Source: Pseudomonadota bacterium
Lineage (GTDB): Bacteria; Pseudomonadota; Gammaproteobacteria; Burkholderiales; Chitinibacteraceae
Length of the DNA stretch: 64,000 bases
NCBI GenBank assembly: GCA_026399755.1
Contig: JAPLQI010000057.1
Location: 22,309 to 86,308, forward strand
Direction of reading: 5' to 3'
In this document: positions 47,077-58,344 of the stretch, one piece after another
Position numbering within the stretch: position 1 is the stretch's first letter
Layout of the letters: every line of letters starts with the position of its first letter
Notes under the pieces: model-generated
Seen by the model: only the letters and a program-made list of their open reading frames with translations
What the model was told of the DNA's origin: nothing
Databases searched by the model: none
Position numbers and translations under genes: made by a program

Positions 47077-47985
47077 ATGATGAGCTACCCTCGCTTTGTC
47101 GCGGCCGGAGAGGCCTTGACCGACCTGATTCGAGTTACAAATGAGCAGTGGAGTGCCAAAAATGGTGGTGCCACTTGGAATGTGGCACGGGTTATGTCGG
47201 CGCTGGGTGTGAGTAGTGCTTTTGCCGGTGCTGTGAGTCAGGATTGCTTTGGTGATGCGTTGATTGCTGCGAGTCGTGAGGCTAGTTTAGATATGCGATT
47301 TATGCAGCAACAGCCAGCCTCGCCGCTGTTGGCGATGGTGCATGAAACTCATCCACCCCAATATTTTTTTGTGGGTGATGACAGCGCTGATCTTTATTTT
47401 GACCCGCAAGCACTCCCGGCAGGCTGGCTCACCGCAGGTATTTGGCTGCACTTTGGTGGCATCAGCCTTGCTCGCCCACGCTTGGCTAGTAAGCTGCTGC
47501 AGTTAGCTAGGCAAGCAAAGCAAGTTGGAGCCACCATTAGTTTTGACCCTAATTTTCGCATTTTGATGAACGAGCAATACGACCCCGTATTTGAAGAAAT
47601 GAGTCGTTTGGCGGATGTGGTTAAAGTCTCAGATGAAGACCTATGCGGTCTATTTCGCACTGCAGATAAAGCGGCAGCGCTTGCGCGTTTACAGGGCTGG
47701 CTGCAGCCTGAAGCATGGCTTCTTTATACCTATGGTGCAGCGGGCGCGACTTTGATTCACCAGCAGCAGCAATGGCAACAGACCCCTCCGCTGATTGAAG
47801 TGCTCGATACCGTTGGTGCAGGAGATGCCAGTGTGGGAGGGTTGGTTTATAGCTTAATGCAGCAACCTCAAGCGAGTGGCGAAACGCATTTGGCTTGGGC
47901 GATTGCCGCAGGAGCGGCGGCTTGCTTGGCGGTGGGGGCGACACCACCCATGCTAGAACAAATCAAGAGGTTGCTTGGTAAGTAA
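47077..47985 (+). CDS. PfkB-family carbohydrate kinase (probable fructokinase)
   Basis: 302 aa. PfkB signatures are GGATWNVARVMSALGV near the N-terminus and DTVGAGDASVGGLVYSLMQ, which holds the catalytic Asp (GAGD), near residue 250. FDPNFRILMNEQYDP in the middle fits fructokinases. GGAGGAG lies directly upstream; the start is the ATG at 47077 or at 47080 (MSYPRF). In context it would phosphorylate the fructose made by the isomerase. The last gene of the operon. Confidence 0.9.
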   Translation: MMSYPRFVAAGEALTDLIRVTNEQWSAKNGGATWNVARVMSALGVSSAFAGAVSQDCFGDALIAASREASLDMRFMQQQPASPLLAMVHETHPPQYFFVGDDSADLYFDPQALPAGWLTAGIWLHFGGISLARPRLASKLLQLARQAKQVGATISFDPNFRILMNEQYDPVFEEMSRLADVVKVSDEDLCGLFRTADKAAALARLQGWLQPEAWLLYTYGAAGATLIHQQQQWQQTPPLIEVLDTVGAGDASVGGLVYSLMQQPQASGETHLAWAIAAGAAACLAVGATPPMLEQIKRLLGK

Positions 47986-48054
47986 GTTGTTTTTTGCTAA
48001 GGGCAGTAAGCGGGCAAGGTGGGCTTGCTTTAATCACTAGAATGATTTGCCCTT

Positions 48055-48116
48055 AAGCAGAAACAAAGCTAGGGCGCCATGACGTATCTATCTGGCACTG
48101 GGCTTTGTTTCTGCTT
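48055..48116. repeat. Long inverted repeat between the sugar kinase and dapE
   Basis: Perfect 15-bp arms AAGCAGAAACAAAGC / GCTTTGTTTCTGCTT with a 32-bp loop between convergent genes. There is no U-run, so it may be a recombination scar or a weak bidirectional 3' end. Confidence 0.65.
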
Positions 48117-48129
48117 GATAGCTGCGGAA

Positions 48130-49618
<1,489 letters not shown>

Positions 49619-49732
49619 TGCTGTTGTTTCCTTGGTGATATTAGAAAGGATTTTACAGGAATGAAGAGAGGGTGAGCGATTGGATATCGCTCGCCGAATG
49701 TGGGAAATTACATTTGGTATTACATGGCGATC

Positions 49733-49877
49733 ATCTTTTTAGCGCCTGCAATATTGATTCTGGCGCGGACAAAAATGATAGCAAAGCCATGGCTCTATCG
49801 GTCTGGGTTTTTCTAAGAGGTTTTCCTCCGTGAAACTCCGTGTTCTCCGTGACCTCCGTGGTTCAAGATTTAGGTTT
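49733..49877. repeat. Decayed locus repeat plus CTCCGTG-type repeat
   Basis: TTTTTAGCGCCTGCAATATT then GATTCTGGCGCGG looks like a worn version of the first 40 bp of the T6SS-locus repeat. 49828-49877 is a good copy of the CCGTGAAACTCCGTGTTCTC module ending in GTGGTTCAAGATTTAGG. Confidence 0.6.
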
Positions 49878-49878
49878 T

Positions 49879-51018
49879 TTAATGCAAAGAAATATCAAAC
49901 GACATATCGGGAGCTGCATCGGGTTTGTTGTCGGGAGCGTTGTTTTTGTGCTCAGTCAGTGGCTGCGCATTATTGACCAGCCACGATAGATTGGTGGCCG
50001 AATCGGCGCTTTTAAGCGCTTCATCCAGCTCCACTTCGCCGTTGCGATACAGCTTATAGAGGGCTTGCTCGAAAGTTTGCGAGCCTTCGGAAAGACTTTG
50101 CTCCATAGCTTGTTTGATATCGCTTAGCTCGCCAGCGCGGATGAGCTCTGCAATGCGTGGGGTATTGAGTAGTACTTCAACGGCGGCAACTAGCTTGCCT
50201 TCTTTGTTTTTAACAAGACGTTGGGAAACAATGGCTTTTAAGGATGAAGACAAATCATAAAGTAACGCTTCGCGCGATTCTTGTGGATAGAAGTTCACCA
50301 CGCGGGAGAGCGAATGGTAGCTATTATTGGCGTGTAAGGTGGAGATACACAGATGGCCTGCTTGCGCATATTGCATGGCGTGGGTCATGGTTTCGCGGTC
50401 ACGGATCTCGCCTATCATCAGCACATTGGGCGCTTCACGCATCGCGTTTTTGAGCGCTTCATGATAGCTCTTGGTGTCGATGCCAATTTCGCGTTGATTC
50501 ACCAAGGATTTCTTGTGCTTATGCAGGAATTCGATTGGGTCTTCCATGGTCAAAATATGGCCCGCATGGTTTTCATTGCGGTGATTGAGCATGGCGGCCA
50601 TGGTGGATGATTTGCCTGAGCCGGTCGCGCCCACCACCAAAATAATGCCGTGCTTTTCCATGATGAGGTCTTTTAACACCTCAGGAACACGTAGCTCATC
50701 AAAAGAGGGGATGTTGCTGCGAATATAGCGCGCCACCATCGAAATCGATCCGCGTGCTTTAAAGATGTTGATACGAAAACTGCCTACCCCAACAACAGGG
50801 TAGGCAAAGTTCATTTCTAGCGTGTTTTCAAACTCGGCAATCCGCTCAGGTGTCATCAATTGATAGGCTAATTGTTTGACATGCTCTGGGGCGAGAACTT
50901 GATTGTTGACGGGGTAGCACAAGCCATCAATTTTAATCACGATCGGTGATTGAGCCGCAAGAAAAAGGTCGGAAGCGTTACGTTCCGCCATGAGTTTGAA
51001 AAACGGCAAAAGGTTCAT
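49879..51018 (-). CDS. pilU: Type IV pilus retraction ATPase PilU
   Basis: Accessory retraction motor of type IV pili. 379 aa, with a 40-residue tail past the PilT length, which favours PilU over PilT. The N-terminal MAERNASDLFLAAQSP is the PAS-like domain. Walker A GATGSGKSST is near residue 132, followed by the Asp box (MEDPIEFLH), Walker B (NVLMIGEIRDRETM) and His box (HLCISTLHANN). It lies 11 bp after fadD and appears cotranscribed with it; no pilT is adjacent, although the two usually form an operon. Confidence 0.9.
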   Translation of the reverse strand: MNLLPFFKLMAERNASDLFLAAQSPIVIKIDGLCYPVNNQVLAPEHVKQLAYQLMTPERIAEFENTLEMNFAYPVVGVGSFRINIFKARGSISMVARYIRSNIPSFDELRVPEVLKDLIMEKHGIILVVGATGSGKSSTMAAMLNHRNENHAGHILTMEDPIEFLHKHKKSLVNQREIGIDTKSYHEALKNAMREAPNVLMIGEIRDRETMTHAMQYAQAGHLCISTLHANNSYHSLSRVVNFYPQESREALLYDLSSSLKAIVSQRLVKNKEGKLVAAVEVLLNTPRIAELIRAGELSDIKQAMEQSLSEGSQTFEQALYKLYRNGEVELDEALKSADSATNLSWLVNNAQPLTEHKNNAPDNKPDAAPDMSFDISLH

Positions 51019-51029
51019 GAAATACTCAT

Positions 51030-52691
51030 TTAAGTGGGGCGCAACTCGCGTCTAAGTATTTTACCAACGTTTGACTTAGGCAGGCTGTCTCGAAACTCAA
51101 CTTGGCGCGGTATTTTGTAATTGGTGAGATTCTTGCGGCAATGTGCAATCAGCTCTTCCTGGGTCAGCTTAGGGTCTTTCTTAACTACAAAGATCTTAAC
51201 GGCTTCGCCCGATTTATCATCATTGACCCCAATACATGCCACTTCAAGTACGCCTGGATGACTAGCCACTACATCTTCGATTTCATTTGGGTAGACGTTG
51301 AATCCTGAGACTAAAATCATGTCTTTTTTGCGATCGACCAAACGGAAAAAACCGCTAGGCGACATGATGGCGACGTCGCCGGTGCTCACAAAACCGTCTT
51401 TACCTAATACTTTGGCGGTTTCGTCGGGGCGTTGCCAGTAGCCTGCCATTACTTGCGGGCCGTGAATAAATAATTCGCCTGCTTCGCCAGGTGGCAATAC
51501 TTTGCCTTCCTCATTTCTTACTTCGCCAATGGTGGAGGAGATCGGTAGGCCAATCATGCCGTTGAATTCGGGTAAGTTCATCGGATTCATCATGGCGGCT
51601 GGCGATGTTTCGGTTAGACCGTAAGCTTCAATCAGGCGCACGCCAGTGGTTTTTACCCAGCGGTCTGCCACGACGTGTTGCACCGCCATGCCGCCGCCGA
51701 GTGCTAGTTTCCACTTGCTGAAATCGAGTTTGGCAAAATCAGCATGATTGAGTAGTGCATTAAATAGCGTATTTACGCCGGTCATGCAGGTTACCGGATA
51801 TTTGCCAATTTCTTTAATAAAGCCGGGGATGTCGCGTGGGTTGGTAATCAGTAAATTAGTTGCGCCAATTTTGGAGAAAACCATGCAGTTCGCGGTGAGT
51901 GAAAAGATGTGATAGAGCGGCAGGGCCGTCACAATCATTTCTGTGCCTTCGTTGACAACAGGGGCAATCCAAGCGTGTGCTTGTTGCATATTTGCAACAA
52001 TATTGCCGTGGGTGAGGATGGCACCCTTGGATACACCGGTGGTCCCACCTGTGTATTGTAAGAAGGCGATATCGCTGTGGTTTAGCTCGATAGGGGTGGC
52101 TTTATGTTTGCCACCTGCGCTAATGGCGTCATTAAATTTAAGGTGACCAGGTAAATTATATGCGGGCACCATTTTTTTGATGTGCTTCACCACGGCATTC
52201 ACAATCATGCGCTTTGGAAAGTCCAAGCGATCGCCAATTTCTGTCAGCAATACATGCTTCACATCGGTGTCGTTAATGACTTCTTCTAGGGTGTGAGCAA
52301 AGTTGGCCAGAATCACGATGGCCATTGAGCCAGAGTCTTTGAGTTGATGGCTCAGCTCGCGCGGGGTATAGAGTGGATTTACATTCACCACCACCATGCC
52401 TGCCCGCAAAATGCCAAAAATCGCAATCGGATATTGCAATAGATTAGGGAGCATGACAGCAACGCGTGAGCCGCGTGGCAGTTTGAGCTCATGTTGCAAG
52501 TAGGCTGCAAAAGCGGAGGATTGTTGATCTAGCTCGGTGTAGCTAATCGATTTTCCCATATTTAAAAATGCAGGTCGTTCACCAAATCGCTCTACTGAAC
52601 GGGCAAGTACCGCGGGAATTGCGGCAAACTCATTCATGTCAATTTCCCGGGGAACGCCCAGTTGATAGCTTGCCCACCATGCTTGATCCAT
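51030..52691 (-). CDS. fadD: Long-chain fatty-acid--CoA ligase
   Basis: Activates fatty acids to acyl-CoA for beta-oxidation. 553 aa, normal for FadD. The N-terminus WWASYQLGVPREIDMNEFAAI parallels E. coli FadD. The AMP-binding loop YTGGTTGVSKGAILTHGN is near residue 215. YGLTETSPAAMMNP, TGDVAIMSPSGFFRLVDRKKDMI and the C-terminal Lys in PKSNVGKILRREL are all present. It diverges from the rimP operon across a 310-bp gap. Confidence 0.95.
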   Translation of the reverse strand: MDQAWWASYQLGVPREIDMNEFAAIPAVLARSVERFGERPAFLNMGKSISYTELDQQSSAFAAYLQHELKLPRGSRVAVMLPNLLQYPIAIFGILRAGMVVVNVNPLYTPRELSHQLKDSGSMAIVILANFAHTLEEVINDTDVKHVLLTEIGDRLDFPKRMIVNAVVKHIKKMVPAYNLPGHLKFNDAISAGGKHKATPIELNHSDIAFLQYTGGTTGVSKGAILTHGNIVANMQQAHAWIAPVVNEGTEMIVTALPLYHIFSLTANCMVFSKIGATNLLITNPRDIPGFIKEIGKYPVTCMTGVNTLFNALLNHADFAKLDFSKWKLALGGGMAVQHVVADRWVKTTGVRLIEAYGLTETSPAAMMNPMNLPEFNGMIGLPISSTIGEVRNEEGKVLPPGEAGELFIHGPQVMAGYWQRPDETAKVLGKDGFVSTGDVAIMSPSGFFRLVDRKKDMILVSGFNVYPNEIEDVVASHPGVLEVACIGVNDDKSGEAVKIFVVKKDPKLTQEELIAHCRKNLTNYKIPRQVEFRDSLPKSNVGKILRRELRPT

Positions 52692-52798
52692 CTACTCTTT
52701 CCTCGGTTTGTATTACATGTAAATTTCACTACTCTAGTGCTCTACTGTCAAGCTCACAAGTATCTATGTTCCCTGTTTCGTTAAATGATTGTTTCTGT

Positions 52799-52804
52799 TA
52801 CAAT
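52799..52804 (+). promoter_or_regulatory. Candidate -10 box of the rimP-nusA-infB operon
   Basis: TACAAT upstream of the leader hairpins. The -35 is weak (TTTCGT-like, about 17-18 bp upstream), so this is tentative. Confidence 0.4.
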
Positions 52805-52809
52805 CCCGC

Positions 52810-52835
52810 CTTCTTCGGTTAAAAGGCCGGAGAAG
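52810..52835 (+). promoter_or_regulatory. Leader hairpin 1 of the rimP operon
   Basis: CTTCTTCGG / CCGGAGAAG, nine pairs including one G-T pair, loop TTAAAAGG. It directly precedes the terminator-like hairpin. Confidence 0.5.
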
Positions 52836-52843
52836 TGGTAAAG

Positions 52844-52873
52844 AAATGGGCGCAGTTTTGCAGCCCATTTTTT
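52844..52873 (+). terminator. Terminator-like hairpin in the rimP leader (possible attenuator)
   Basis: AAATGGGC / GCCCATTT stem with the downstream arm running into TTTTTTT. It lies about 130 bp upstream of rimP and after the candidate promoter, the position of an attenuator. Confidence 0.65.
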
Positions 52874-53001
52874 GTTTGTGGCGATTGCGTATCGTGTTCG
52901 GAATGCGGCTAGCAGTATTGCAGCAGCATTCGCTGATTAAAGTTGTTGTAGCTATTTGCATAGTTCGCAGCGGTTTAAGCAGATAAGTGGCAAAGGAATA
53001 T

Positions 53002-53436
53002 ATGGCAGCAAATATGCAGGACGTGCTGGAAACCACCCTGCCAGGTCTCGGGTACGAACTCGTTGATCTGGAGCTTGCGCGAAATGGGTTGGTTCGTGTC
53101 TTTATAGATAAGGAAGGCGGTATCAATGTGACTGACTGCGTTACCGTAAGTCACCACCTTGAGCGGCTTTTTATTGTTGAAGGCGTGAATTACGAGCGGC
53201 TGGAGGTTTCATCCCCTGGGCTGGATCGTCCCATTGTAAAGGCGGCCGATTTTGTTCGCTTTGCCGGGCAGGTCGTAAAAGTGAAATTGCGCTTACCGTT
53301 GCCGGATAAACGTAAAAAGCTCGTTGGTGTATTGATTGGGCTAGAAAATGATGTGGTGCGCGTAGAAGTCGATGGACAAGAGCTATCCCTGCCGCAATCA
53401 CAAATCGACAAGGTGCGGCTAGAGCCGCAGTTTTAA
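53002..53436 (+). CDS. rimP: Ribosome maturation factor RimP
   Basis: Helps assemble the 30S subunit. I chose the ATG at 53002 because AAAGGAA lies five bases ahead; a GTG at 52987 and an ATG at 53011 are alternatives. 144 aa. The N-terminal [21 protein letters not shown] block and [15 protein letters not shown] match Neisseria-type Rim[13 protein letters not shown] is the conserved core. Head of the rimP-nusA-infB-rbfA-truB-rpsO-pnp series. The tRNA-Met gene found upstream in E. coli is absent here. Confidence 0.95.
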   Translation: MAANMQDVLETTLPGLGYELVDLELARNGLVRVFIDKEGGINVTDCVTVSHHLERLFIVEGVNYERLEVSSPGLDRPIVKAADFVRFAGQVVKVKLRLPLPDKRKKLVGVLIGLENDVVRVEVDGQELSLPQSQIDKVRLEPQF

Positions 53437-53485
53437 GAACTAATCAGCCTAGAATGTTCGGGTTGTTTGCCGGAGGGGTAGTGAG

Positions 53486-54958
53486 ATGAGCCGGGAAATT
53501 CTGTTGCTGGTCGACGCGCTGGCGCGTGAAAAGAACGTAGAAAAAGATGTCGTGTTCGGTGCTTTAGAAATGGCACTGGCTTCGGCGACCAAAAAACGCT
53601 ACGAGGAAGACGTGGATATCCAAGTGGATATCGACCGTGATAGCGGTGATTATCGTAGTTTCCGCTGCTGGACCGTGGTTGAAGATAATGACCACGAAGA
53701 GCCTTCCCGTCAGATCGCCATGACTGATGTGCCGGATTACGATCCAGAGCTGAAAGTCGGTGAAACGTGGATGGTTGAGCTTGAGGCGATTGAATTTGGT
53801 CGCATCGGTGCACAAACCGCCAAGCAAGTGATTTTGCAAAAAATCCGTGATGCAGAGCGCGAACAAAATCTGAATGACTTTTTGCAACGCAGTGAATTTA
53901 TTGTTTCAGGCAATATCAAGCGTATCGAGCGTGGCAGTGCCATTCTTGAGCTGGGTAAGCTGGAAGCCGTATTGCCGCGTGACCAAATGATTCCTAAGGA
54001 AAACTTGCGCGTAGGCGATCGTGTTAAAGCCTTCTTGCTGCGAGTAGACCGCATGGGGCGTGGTCCGCAATTGGTGCTGTCGCGTATTTCTAGCGACTTC
54101 ATGACCAAGCTCTTCGAAATGGAAGTGCCTGAGATTGAAAATCAGCTGATCGAGATCAAAGCCGTAGCACGCGATCCAGGTGCACGTGCCAAGGTAGCCG
54201 TAAAATCGAACGACGCGCGTGTTGATCCTCAGGGTACGTGTATTGGTGTGCGTGGTACGCGCGTTAATGCCGTGACCAATGAATTGGCAGGCGAGCGGGT
54301 TGATATTGTGTTGTGGTCGGAAGATCCAGCGCAGTTTGTGATTAACGCCCTGTCTCCGGCTGAAGTGAACTCCATCATGCTTGATGAAGAAACACACAGC
54401 ATGGATGTGGTGGTGGACGAAGACAACCTAGCCATGGCCATTGGTCGTGGTGGTCAAAACGTGAAATTGGCAGCCGAACTTACTGGTTGGAAAATCAATA
54501 TCATGACCGTTGACCAAGCACAGCAAAAACACCAAGAAGAGTTCGCCAATGTGCGCCAGCTCTTTATTGATGTGCTAGGGGTTGACGAAGAAGTGGCGGA
54601 CGTTCTTGTAGAAGAAGGTTTCACCACGTTAGAAGAAGTGGCTTATGTGCCTATTGCTGAAATGCTAGAAATTGAGGCCTTCGATGAAGACGCCGTCAAT
54701 GAGCTGCGTACTCGCGCCCGTGATGCTTTGCTAACGCAAGCCATCGCCCGTGAAGAAAAGCTTGAGCATCAAGCAGAAGACCTTAAAAACCTTCAGGGAA
54801 TGACACCAGAACTTGCTGCCTTACTGGCTGATAAAGAGGTTCATACCCGAGACGATCTCGCCGACTTAGCCGTCGACGAACTGATAGAAATGACCGGAAT
54901 TGATGAAGAAGCTGCCAAGCAACTGATCATGAAGGCGCGCGAGCACTTGTTCGCCTAA
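53486..54958 (+). CDS. nusA: Transcription termination/antitermination factor NusA
   Basis: 490 aa, RNA polymerase-binding factor. N-terminal domain about 1-125, S1 domain about 135-200 ([25 protein letters not shown]), tandem KH domains about 200-345 ([24 protein letters not shown], then [19 protein letters not shown]), and two C-terminal acidic repeats ([40 protein letters not shown]). GGAGGGG precedes the ATG. The standard position between rimP and infB. Confidence 0.98.
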   Translation: MSREILLLVDALAREKNVEKDVVFGALEMALASATKKRYEEDVDIQVDIDRDSGDYRSFRCWTVVEDNDHEEPSRQIAMTDVPDYDPELKVGETWMVELEAIEFGRIGAQTAKQVILQKIRDAEREQNLNDFLQRSEFIVSGNIKRIERGSAILELGKLEAVLPRDQMIPKENLRVGDRVKAFLLRVDRMGRGPQLVLSRISSDFMTKLFEMEVPEIENQLIEIKAVARDPGARAKVAVKSNDARVDPQGTCIGVRGTRVNAVTNELAGERVDIVLWSEDPAQFVINALSPAEVNSIMLDEETHSMDVVVDEDNLAMAIGRGGQNVKLAAELTGWKINIMTVDQAQQKHQEEFANVRQLFIDVLGVDEEVADVLVEEGFTTLEEVAYVPIAEMLEIEAFDEDAVNELRTRARDALLTQAIAREEKLEHQAEDLKNLQGMTPELAALLADKEVHTRDDLADLAVDELIEMTGIDEEAAKQLIMKAREHLFA

Positions 54959-54976
54959 CGCTCGGGAGAGAAATGC

Positions 54977-57835
54977 ATGAGTGACCTCAATGTCAACCAA
55001 TTTGCGGTAGAGCTAAAGATGCCATCGCAAGAGCTGCTGGAACAATTCCGCGCAGCAGGTGTGAATAAATCGAGTGAAGTAGATGTAGTTACCGCGACTG
55101 ATAAAGCGTGCCTGCTCGATCACCTAAAAAAGAAGCACGGTAGTGATGGTGATAAAAAAATCACTGTGAACCGTAAGCAAAACACTGAAATCCGTAAAAC
55201 AGATTCAACAGGTAAAGCAAAGTCGATTCCGGTAGAAGTACGCAAAAAACGCGTGGTTGAAGTGTCTGCCGTAGCGGAAGCTGCTGCGCCACGTGCTGCT
55301 GAGCCTCTTGTTTCGGCACCTGCCTCTGCGCAAGTGATTGATGAAGCGGAACGCACTTCTCGCGAAGCGCAAGCGCGTCGCCAGAATGAGTTGTTTGCTC
55401 GTCAAGCTGCAGAAATGCGTGCGAAGCAAGGCGGTAAAGCGCCTGCTGAAGTGGCTGCTCCTGCTGCGGCTGTTGCAGCACCTGTTGCCGCTGCTCCTGC
55501 TCCAGCACCGACACCGGCTCCAGCCGCTGTTGCAGCGCCTGTTGCAGTAAAATCGGCTCCAGCTCCAGTTGAGGCAAAACCAGCTCAAGCTCCAGTTGCA
55601 GCCAAGCCGGCTCAGCCTGCTCCGGTTGCTGCTAAGCCAGCTGCAGTGGCTCCTGCTGCGAATCGTCCTTCACCGGGCGCATCGCAAGCCAGCCATCCAG
55701 ATCGTCCACGTGTGGGTATGCGCGTTGAATTGCGTAAACCACGCAATGAGCCAATGAAAGCACCAGAGCCAGTTGCACCGGCTCCAGTTGCAGCACCTGC
55801 GCCAGCACCGGCTCCAGTTGCAGCACCTGCGCCAGCAAGTCGTCCAAAACCAGCGGCTACACCAAGCAGCGCTTCTCCTGCGGCAAAACCTGGCGACAAA
55901 AAGCCAGCGGCAGCTCCAGGTAAGAAAGAGCCTTGGAGTGATGGTCGTGGTAAGAAAGGCATTCGTAGCCGTGGTGGCGATGCTGGCAATGATTGGAAGA
56001 GCAAGAAGGGTGGCAAAGGCCGTCAAGCTGCAGCAAACCCAGACAATGCGCACGGCTTCCAGGCTCCTACTGACAAAGTTGTGCACGAAGTCATGGTTCC
56101 AGAAACTATTTCTGTAACTGATCTTGCGCACAAAATGGCAGTGAAGGGCGTTGAAGTTGTTAAGGCCCTGATGAAGATGGGCATGATGGTCACCATCAAC
56201 CAAGTGCTGGACCAAGAAACTGCGATGATTATCGTCGAGGACATGGGCCATACGCCAATGGCGGCTAAGCTTGATGATCCAGAAATCTATCTGGGTGAAG
56301 GCGAAGTTGCAGTTGAGCATGTGTTATTGCCACGTGCACCCGTTGTAACCGTTATGGGTCACGTTGACCACGGTAAAACATCGTTGCTGGATTACATCCG
56401 TACCGCCAAAGTGGCGTCCGGTGAAGCCGGTGGTATTACTCAGCATATCGGCGCGTACCACGTACAAACCGAAAAAGGCATGATTACCTTCCTTGATACC
56501 CCAGGTCACGAAGCGTTTACCGCAATGCGTGCTCGTGGTGCCAAGCTGACCGATATCGTGGTCTTGGTAGTTGCTGCTGACGATGGCGTGATGCCGCAAA
56601 CCATCGAAGCGATCGCTCACGCGAAAGCCGCTGGTGTGCCGATTGTGGTTGCTGTGAATAAGATTGATAAGCCTGAAGCAAATCCAGAGCGCATCCGTCA
56701 AGAGCTGGTGACACATGAAGTTGTGCCAGAAGATTGGGGTGGTGACGCAATGTTTGTTGATGTCTCGGCCAAGAAAGGCTTGGGTATCGATGAATTGCTG
56801 ACAGCGATCTTGTTGCAAGCTGAAGTGCTTGAGCTGAGCGCGGCAGAAGATGCACCAGCGAAAGGGATTATCATCGAAGCGCGTTTGGATAAGGGTCGTG
56901 GTCCAGTTGCTTCGATGCTGATTCAATCAGGTACTTTGCGTAAGGGAGATGTGATTCTTGCTGGTCAAGTATCCGGTCGCGTTCGTGCGATTCTTGATGA
57001 ACACGGCAAATCGATCTTGGAAGCCGGTCCTTCGATTCCAGTAGAAATTCTGGGTCTGTCCGAAGTGCCAGCCGCTGGTGAAGATGCCATGGTGCTGACT
57101 GATGAGAAGAAAGCGCGTGAAATTGCTCTGTTCCGTCAAGGTAAGTTCCGTGATGTGAAGCTGGCTCGTCAGCAAGCATCCAAGCTAGAAAACATGATGG
57201 CGCAAATGACAGAAGGCGAAGTTCGCAATCTGCCTATCATCATCAAGGCCGACGTACAAGGTTCTGCCGAAGCGTTGTCACAAAGCTTGCAAAAACTGTC
57301 TACCGACGAAGTACGCGTGCAAATCTTGCACAGTGCCGTGGGTGGGATCAGCGAGTCTGATATCAACTTGGCACTGGCATCGAAAGCTGTGGTGGTTGGT
57401 TTCAACTCACGTGCTGATGCTGCTGCGCGTAAGCTTGCAGAATCTGAAGGCGTTGATATCCGTTACTACAACATCATTTACGATGTAGTAGATGACGTGA
57501 AACTGGCGTTGTCAGGTATGTTGGCTCCAGAAAAACGTGAACAAATCATTGGTATGGTTGAGATCCGTCAGGTCTTTACTGTTTCCAAGGTGGGCACGAT
57601 TGCAGGTTGCTTGGTGATGGAAGGCTTGATCCGCAGTCATGCGGGTGTTCGTTTGCTGCGTAATAACGTGGTTGTTCACCAGGGTACACTCGATAGCTTG
57701 AAGCGCTACAAAGACGATGCTAAGGAAGTGAAAGCCGGCTTTGAATGTGGTCTAAGCTTGAAGAACTACAACGACTTGCAACTGGGTGACCAGTTGGAAA
57801 TCTTCGAAATTATCGAAGTTGCTCGTACACTGTAA
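54977..57835 (+). CDS. infB: Translation initiation factor IF-2
   Basis: 952 aa GTPase placing fMet-tRNA on the ribosome. The N-terminal IF2_N domain (1-50) is followed by a long Ala/Pro/Val/Lys-rich linker (about 80-330) of low complexity, with repeated [11 protein letters not shown] phrases. A second IF2_N-like domain follows at about 375-425. The G domain has G1 GHVDHGKT near residue 460, DTPGHE and NKIDKPEA. Domain II to IV signatures ([37 protein letters not shown]) are intact. 18 bp after nusA. Confidence 0.98.
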   Translation: MSDLNVNQFAVELKMPSQELLEQFRAAGVNKSSEVDVVTATDKACLLDHLKKKHGSDGDKKITVNRKQNTEIRKTDSTGKAKSIPVEVRKKRVVEVSAVAEAAAPRAAEPLVSAPASAQVIDEAERTSREAQARRQNELFARQAAEMRAKQGGKAPAEVAAPAAAVAAPVAAAPAPAPTPAPAAVAAPVAVKSAPAPVEAKPAQAPVAAKPAQPAPVAAKPAAVAPAANRPSPGASQASHPDRPRVGMRVELRKPRNEPMKAPEPVAPAPVAAPAPAPAPVAAPAPASRPKPAATPSSASPAAKPGDKKPAAAPGKKEPWSDGRGKKGIRSRGGDAGNDWKSKKGGKGRQAAANPDNAHGFQAPTDKVVHEVMVPETISVTDLAHKMAVKGVEVVKALMKMGMMVTINQVLDQETAMIIVEDMGHTPMAAKLDDPEIYLGEGEVAVEHVLLPRAPVVTVMGHVDHGKTSLLDYIRTAKVASGEAGGITQHIGAYHVQTEKGMITFLDTPGHEAFTAMRARGAKLTDIVVLVVAADDGVMPQTIEAIAHAKAAGVPIVVAVNKIDKPEANPERIRQELVTHEVVPEDWGGDAMFVDVSAKKGLGIDELLTAILLQAEVLELSAAEDAPAKGIIIEARLDKGRGPVASMLIQSGTLRKGDVILAGQVSGRVRAILDEHGKSILEAGPSIPVEILGLSEVPAAGEDAMVLTDEKKAREIALFRQGKFRDVKLARQQASKLENMMAQMTEGEVRNLPIIIKADVQGSAEALSQSLQKLSTDEVRVQILHSAVGGISESDINLALASKAVVVGFNSRADAAARKLAESEGVDIRYYNIIYDVVDDVKLALSGMLAPEKREQIIGMVEIRQVFTVSKVGTIAGCLVMEGLIRSHAGVRLLRNNVVVHQGTLDSLKRYKDDAKEVKAGFECGLSLKNYNDLQLGDQLEIFEIIEVARTL

Positions 57836-57849
57836 TTTATTTTAGAGTG

Positions 57850-57924
57850 GTGAGAAGGGGGGAGAGGGAGGAGGGAAGGGTTTTATTCTTCTCCTTTCCT
57901 CTTCCCCCTTTCTTGCTTCTCGAG
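57850..57924 (+). repeat. Polypurine / polypyrimidine imperfect inverted repeat between infB and rbfA
   Basis: A ~30-nt G/A-only stretch (GAGAAGGGGGGAGAGGGAGG...) is followed, after TTTTATTC, by a C/T-rich stretch (TTCTCCTTTCCTCTTCCCCC...). The two can pair imperfectly into a long stem that ends 10 nt before the rbfA ATG. Confidence 0.75.
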
Positions 57925-57933
57925 GGTTTTAAA

Positions 57934-58344
57934 ATGGCCAAACAATTTACGCGCTCCGATCGCGTGGCACAGCAAATTCAGCGTGATTTAGCGACACTGA
58001 TTCGTGCTGAGCTAGATCATCCACAAGCCTCTTTGATTACGATTACTGACGTAGAAGTAACGCGTGATTACTCGCATGCCAATGTTTTTTACACTTTTCT
58101 CGGAACAGATGAGCAGGGTAAAGATATTGCCTCGCTGATTGAACGCGCTAAGGGTTTTTTGCGTAGCCAATTGGCGCGTGGCATTTCCTTATACAAAATG
58201 CCAGAATTGCATTTTGAATACGATCATTCGGTTGAGCACGGCATGAATTTATCCCGCTTGATTGATCAAGCGACTAGCTTGCCAAAAGCGCCTGAAGACG
58301 ATGAATTCGGCGTGGATGATGAAAAAACAGCTGGCAAGGAATAA
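57934..58344 (+). CDS. rbfA: Ribosome-binding factor A
   Basis: 30S maturation and cold-adaptation factor, 136 aa from the ATG at 57934 (MAKQFTRSDRVAQQIQRDLATLI). A long in-frame upstream extension covers the purine/pyrimidine tract and is not homologous. ITITDVEVTRDYSHANVFYTFLG and the PELHFEYDHSVEHGMNLSRLI block are diagnostic. Its ribosome-binding site (CGAGGG) is close to the base of the upstream hairpin. The stop overlaps the truB ATG by one base. Confidence 0.96.
   Translation: MAKQFTRSDRVAQQIQRDLATLIRAELDHPQASLITITDVEVTRDYSHANVFYTFLGTDEQGKDIASLIERAKGFLRSQLARGISLYKMPELHFEYDHSVEHGMNLSRLIDQATSLPKAPEDDEFGVDDEKTAGKE

Noticed and set aside
52700..53001. tRNA-Met gene ahead of rimP, as in E. 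coli
   Set aside because: No cloverleaf or CCA-ending acceptor stem could be found; only hairpins of the leader.
53906..54397. Long antisense ORFs over nusA, infB, gyrA and pnp
   Set aside because: Mirror frames of highly biased codons in essential genes; no family resemblance and no start signals.
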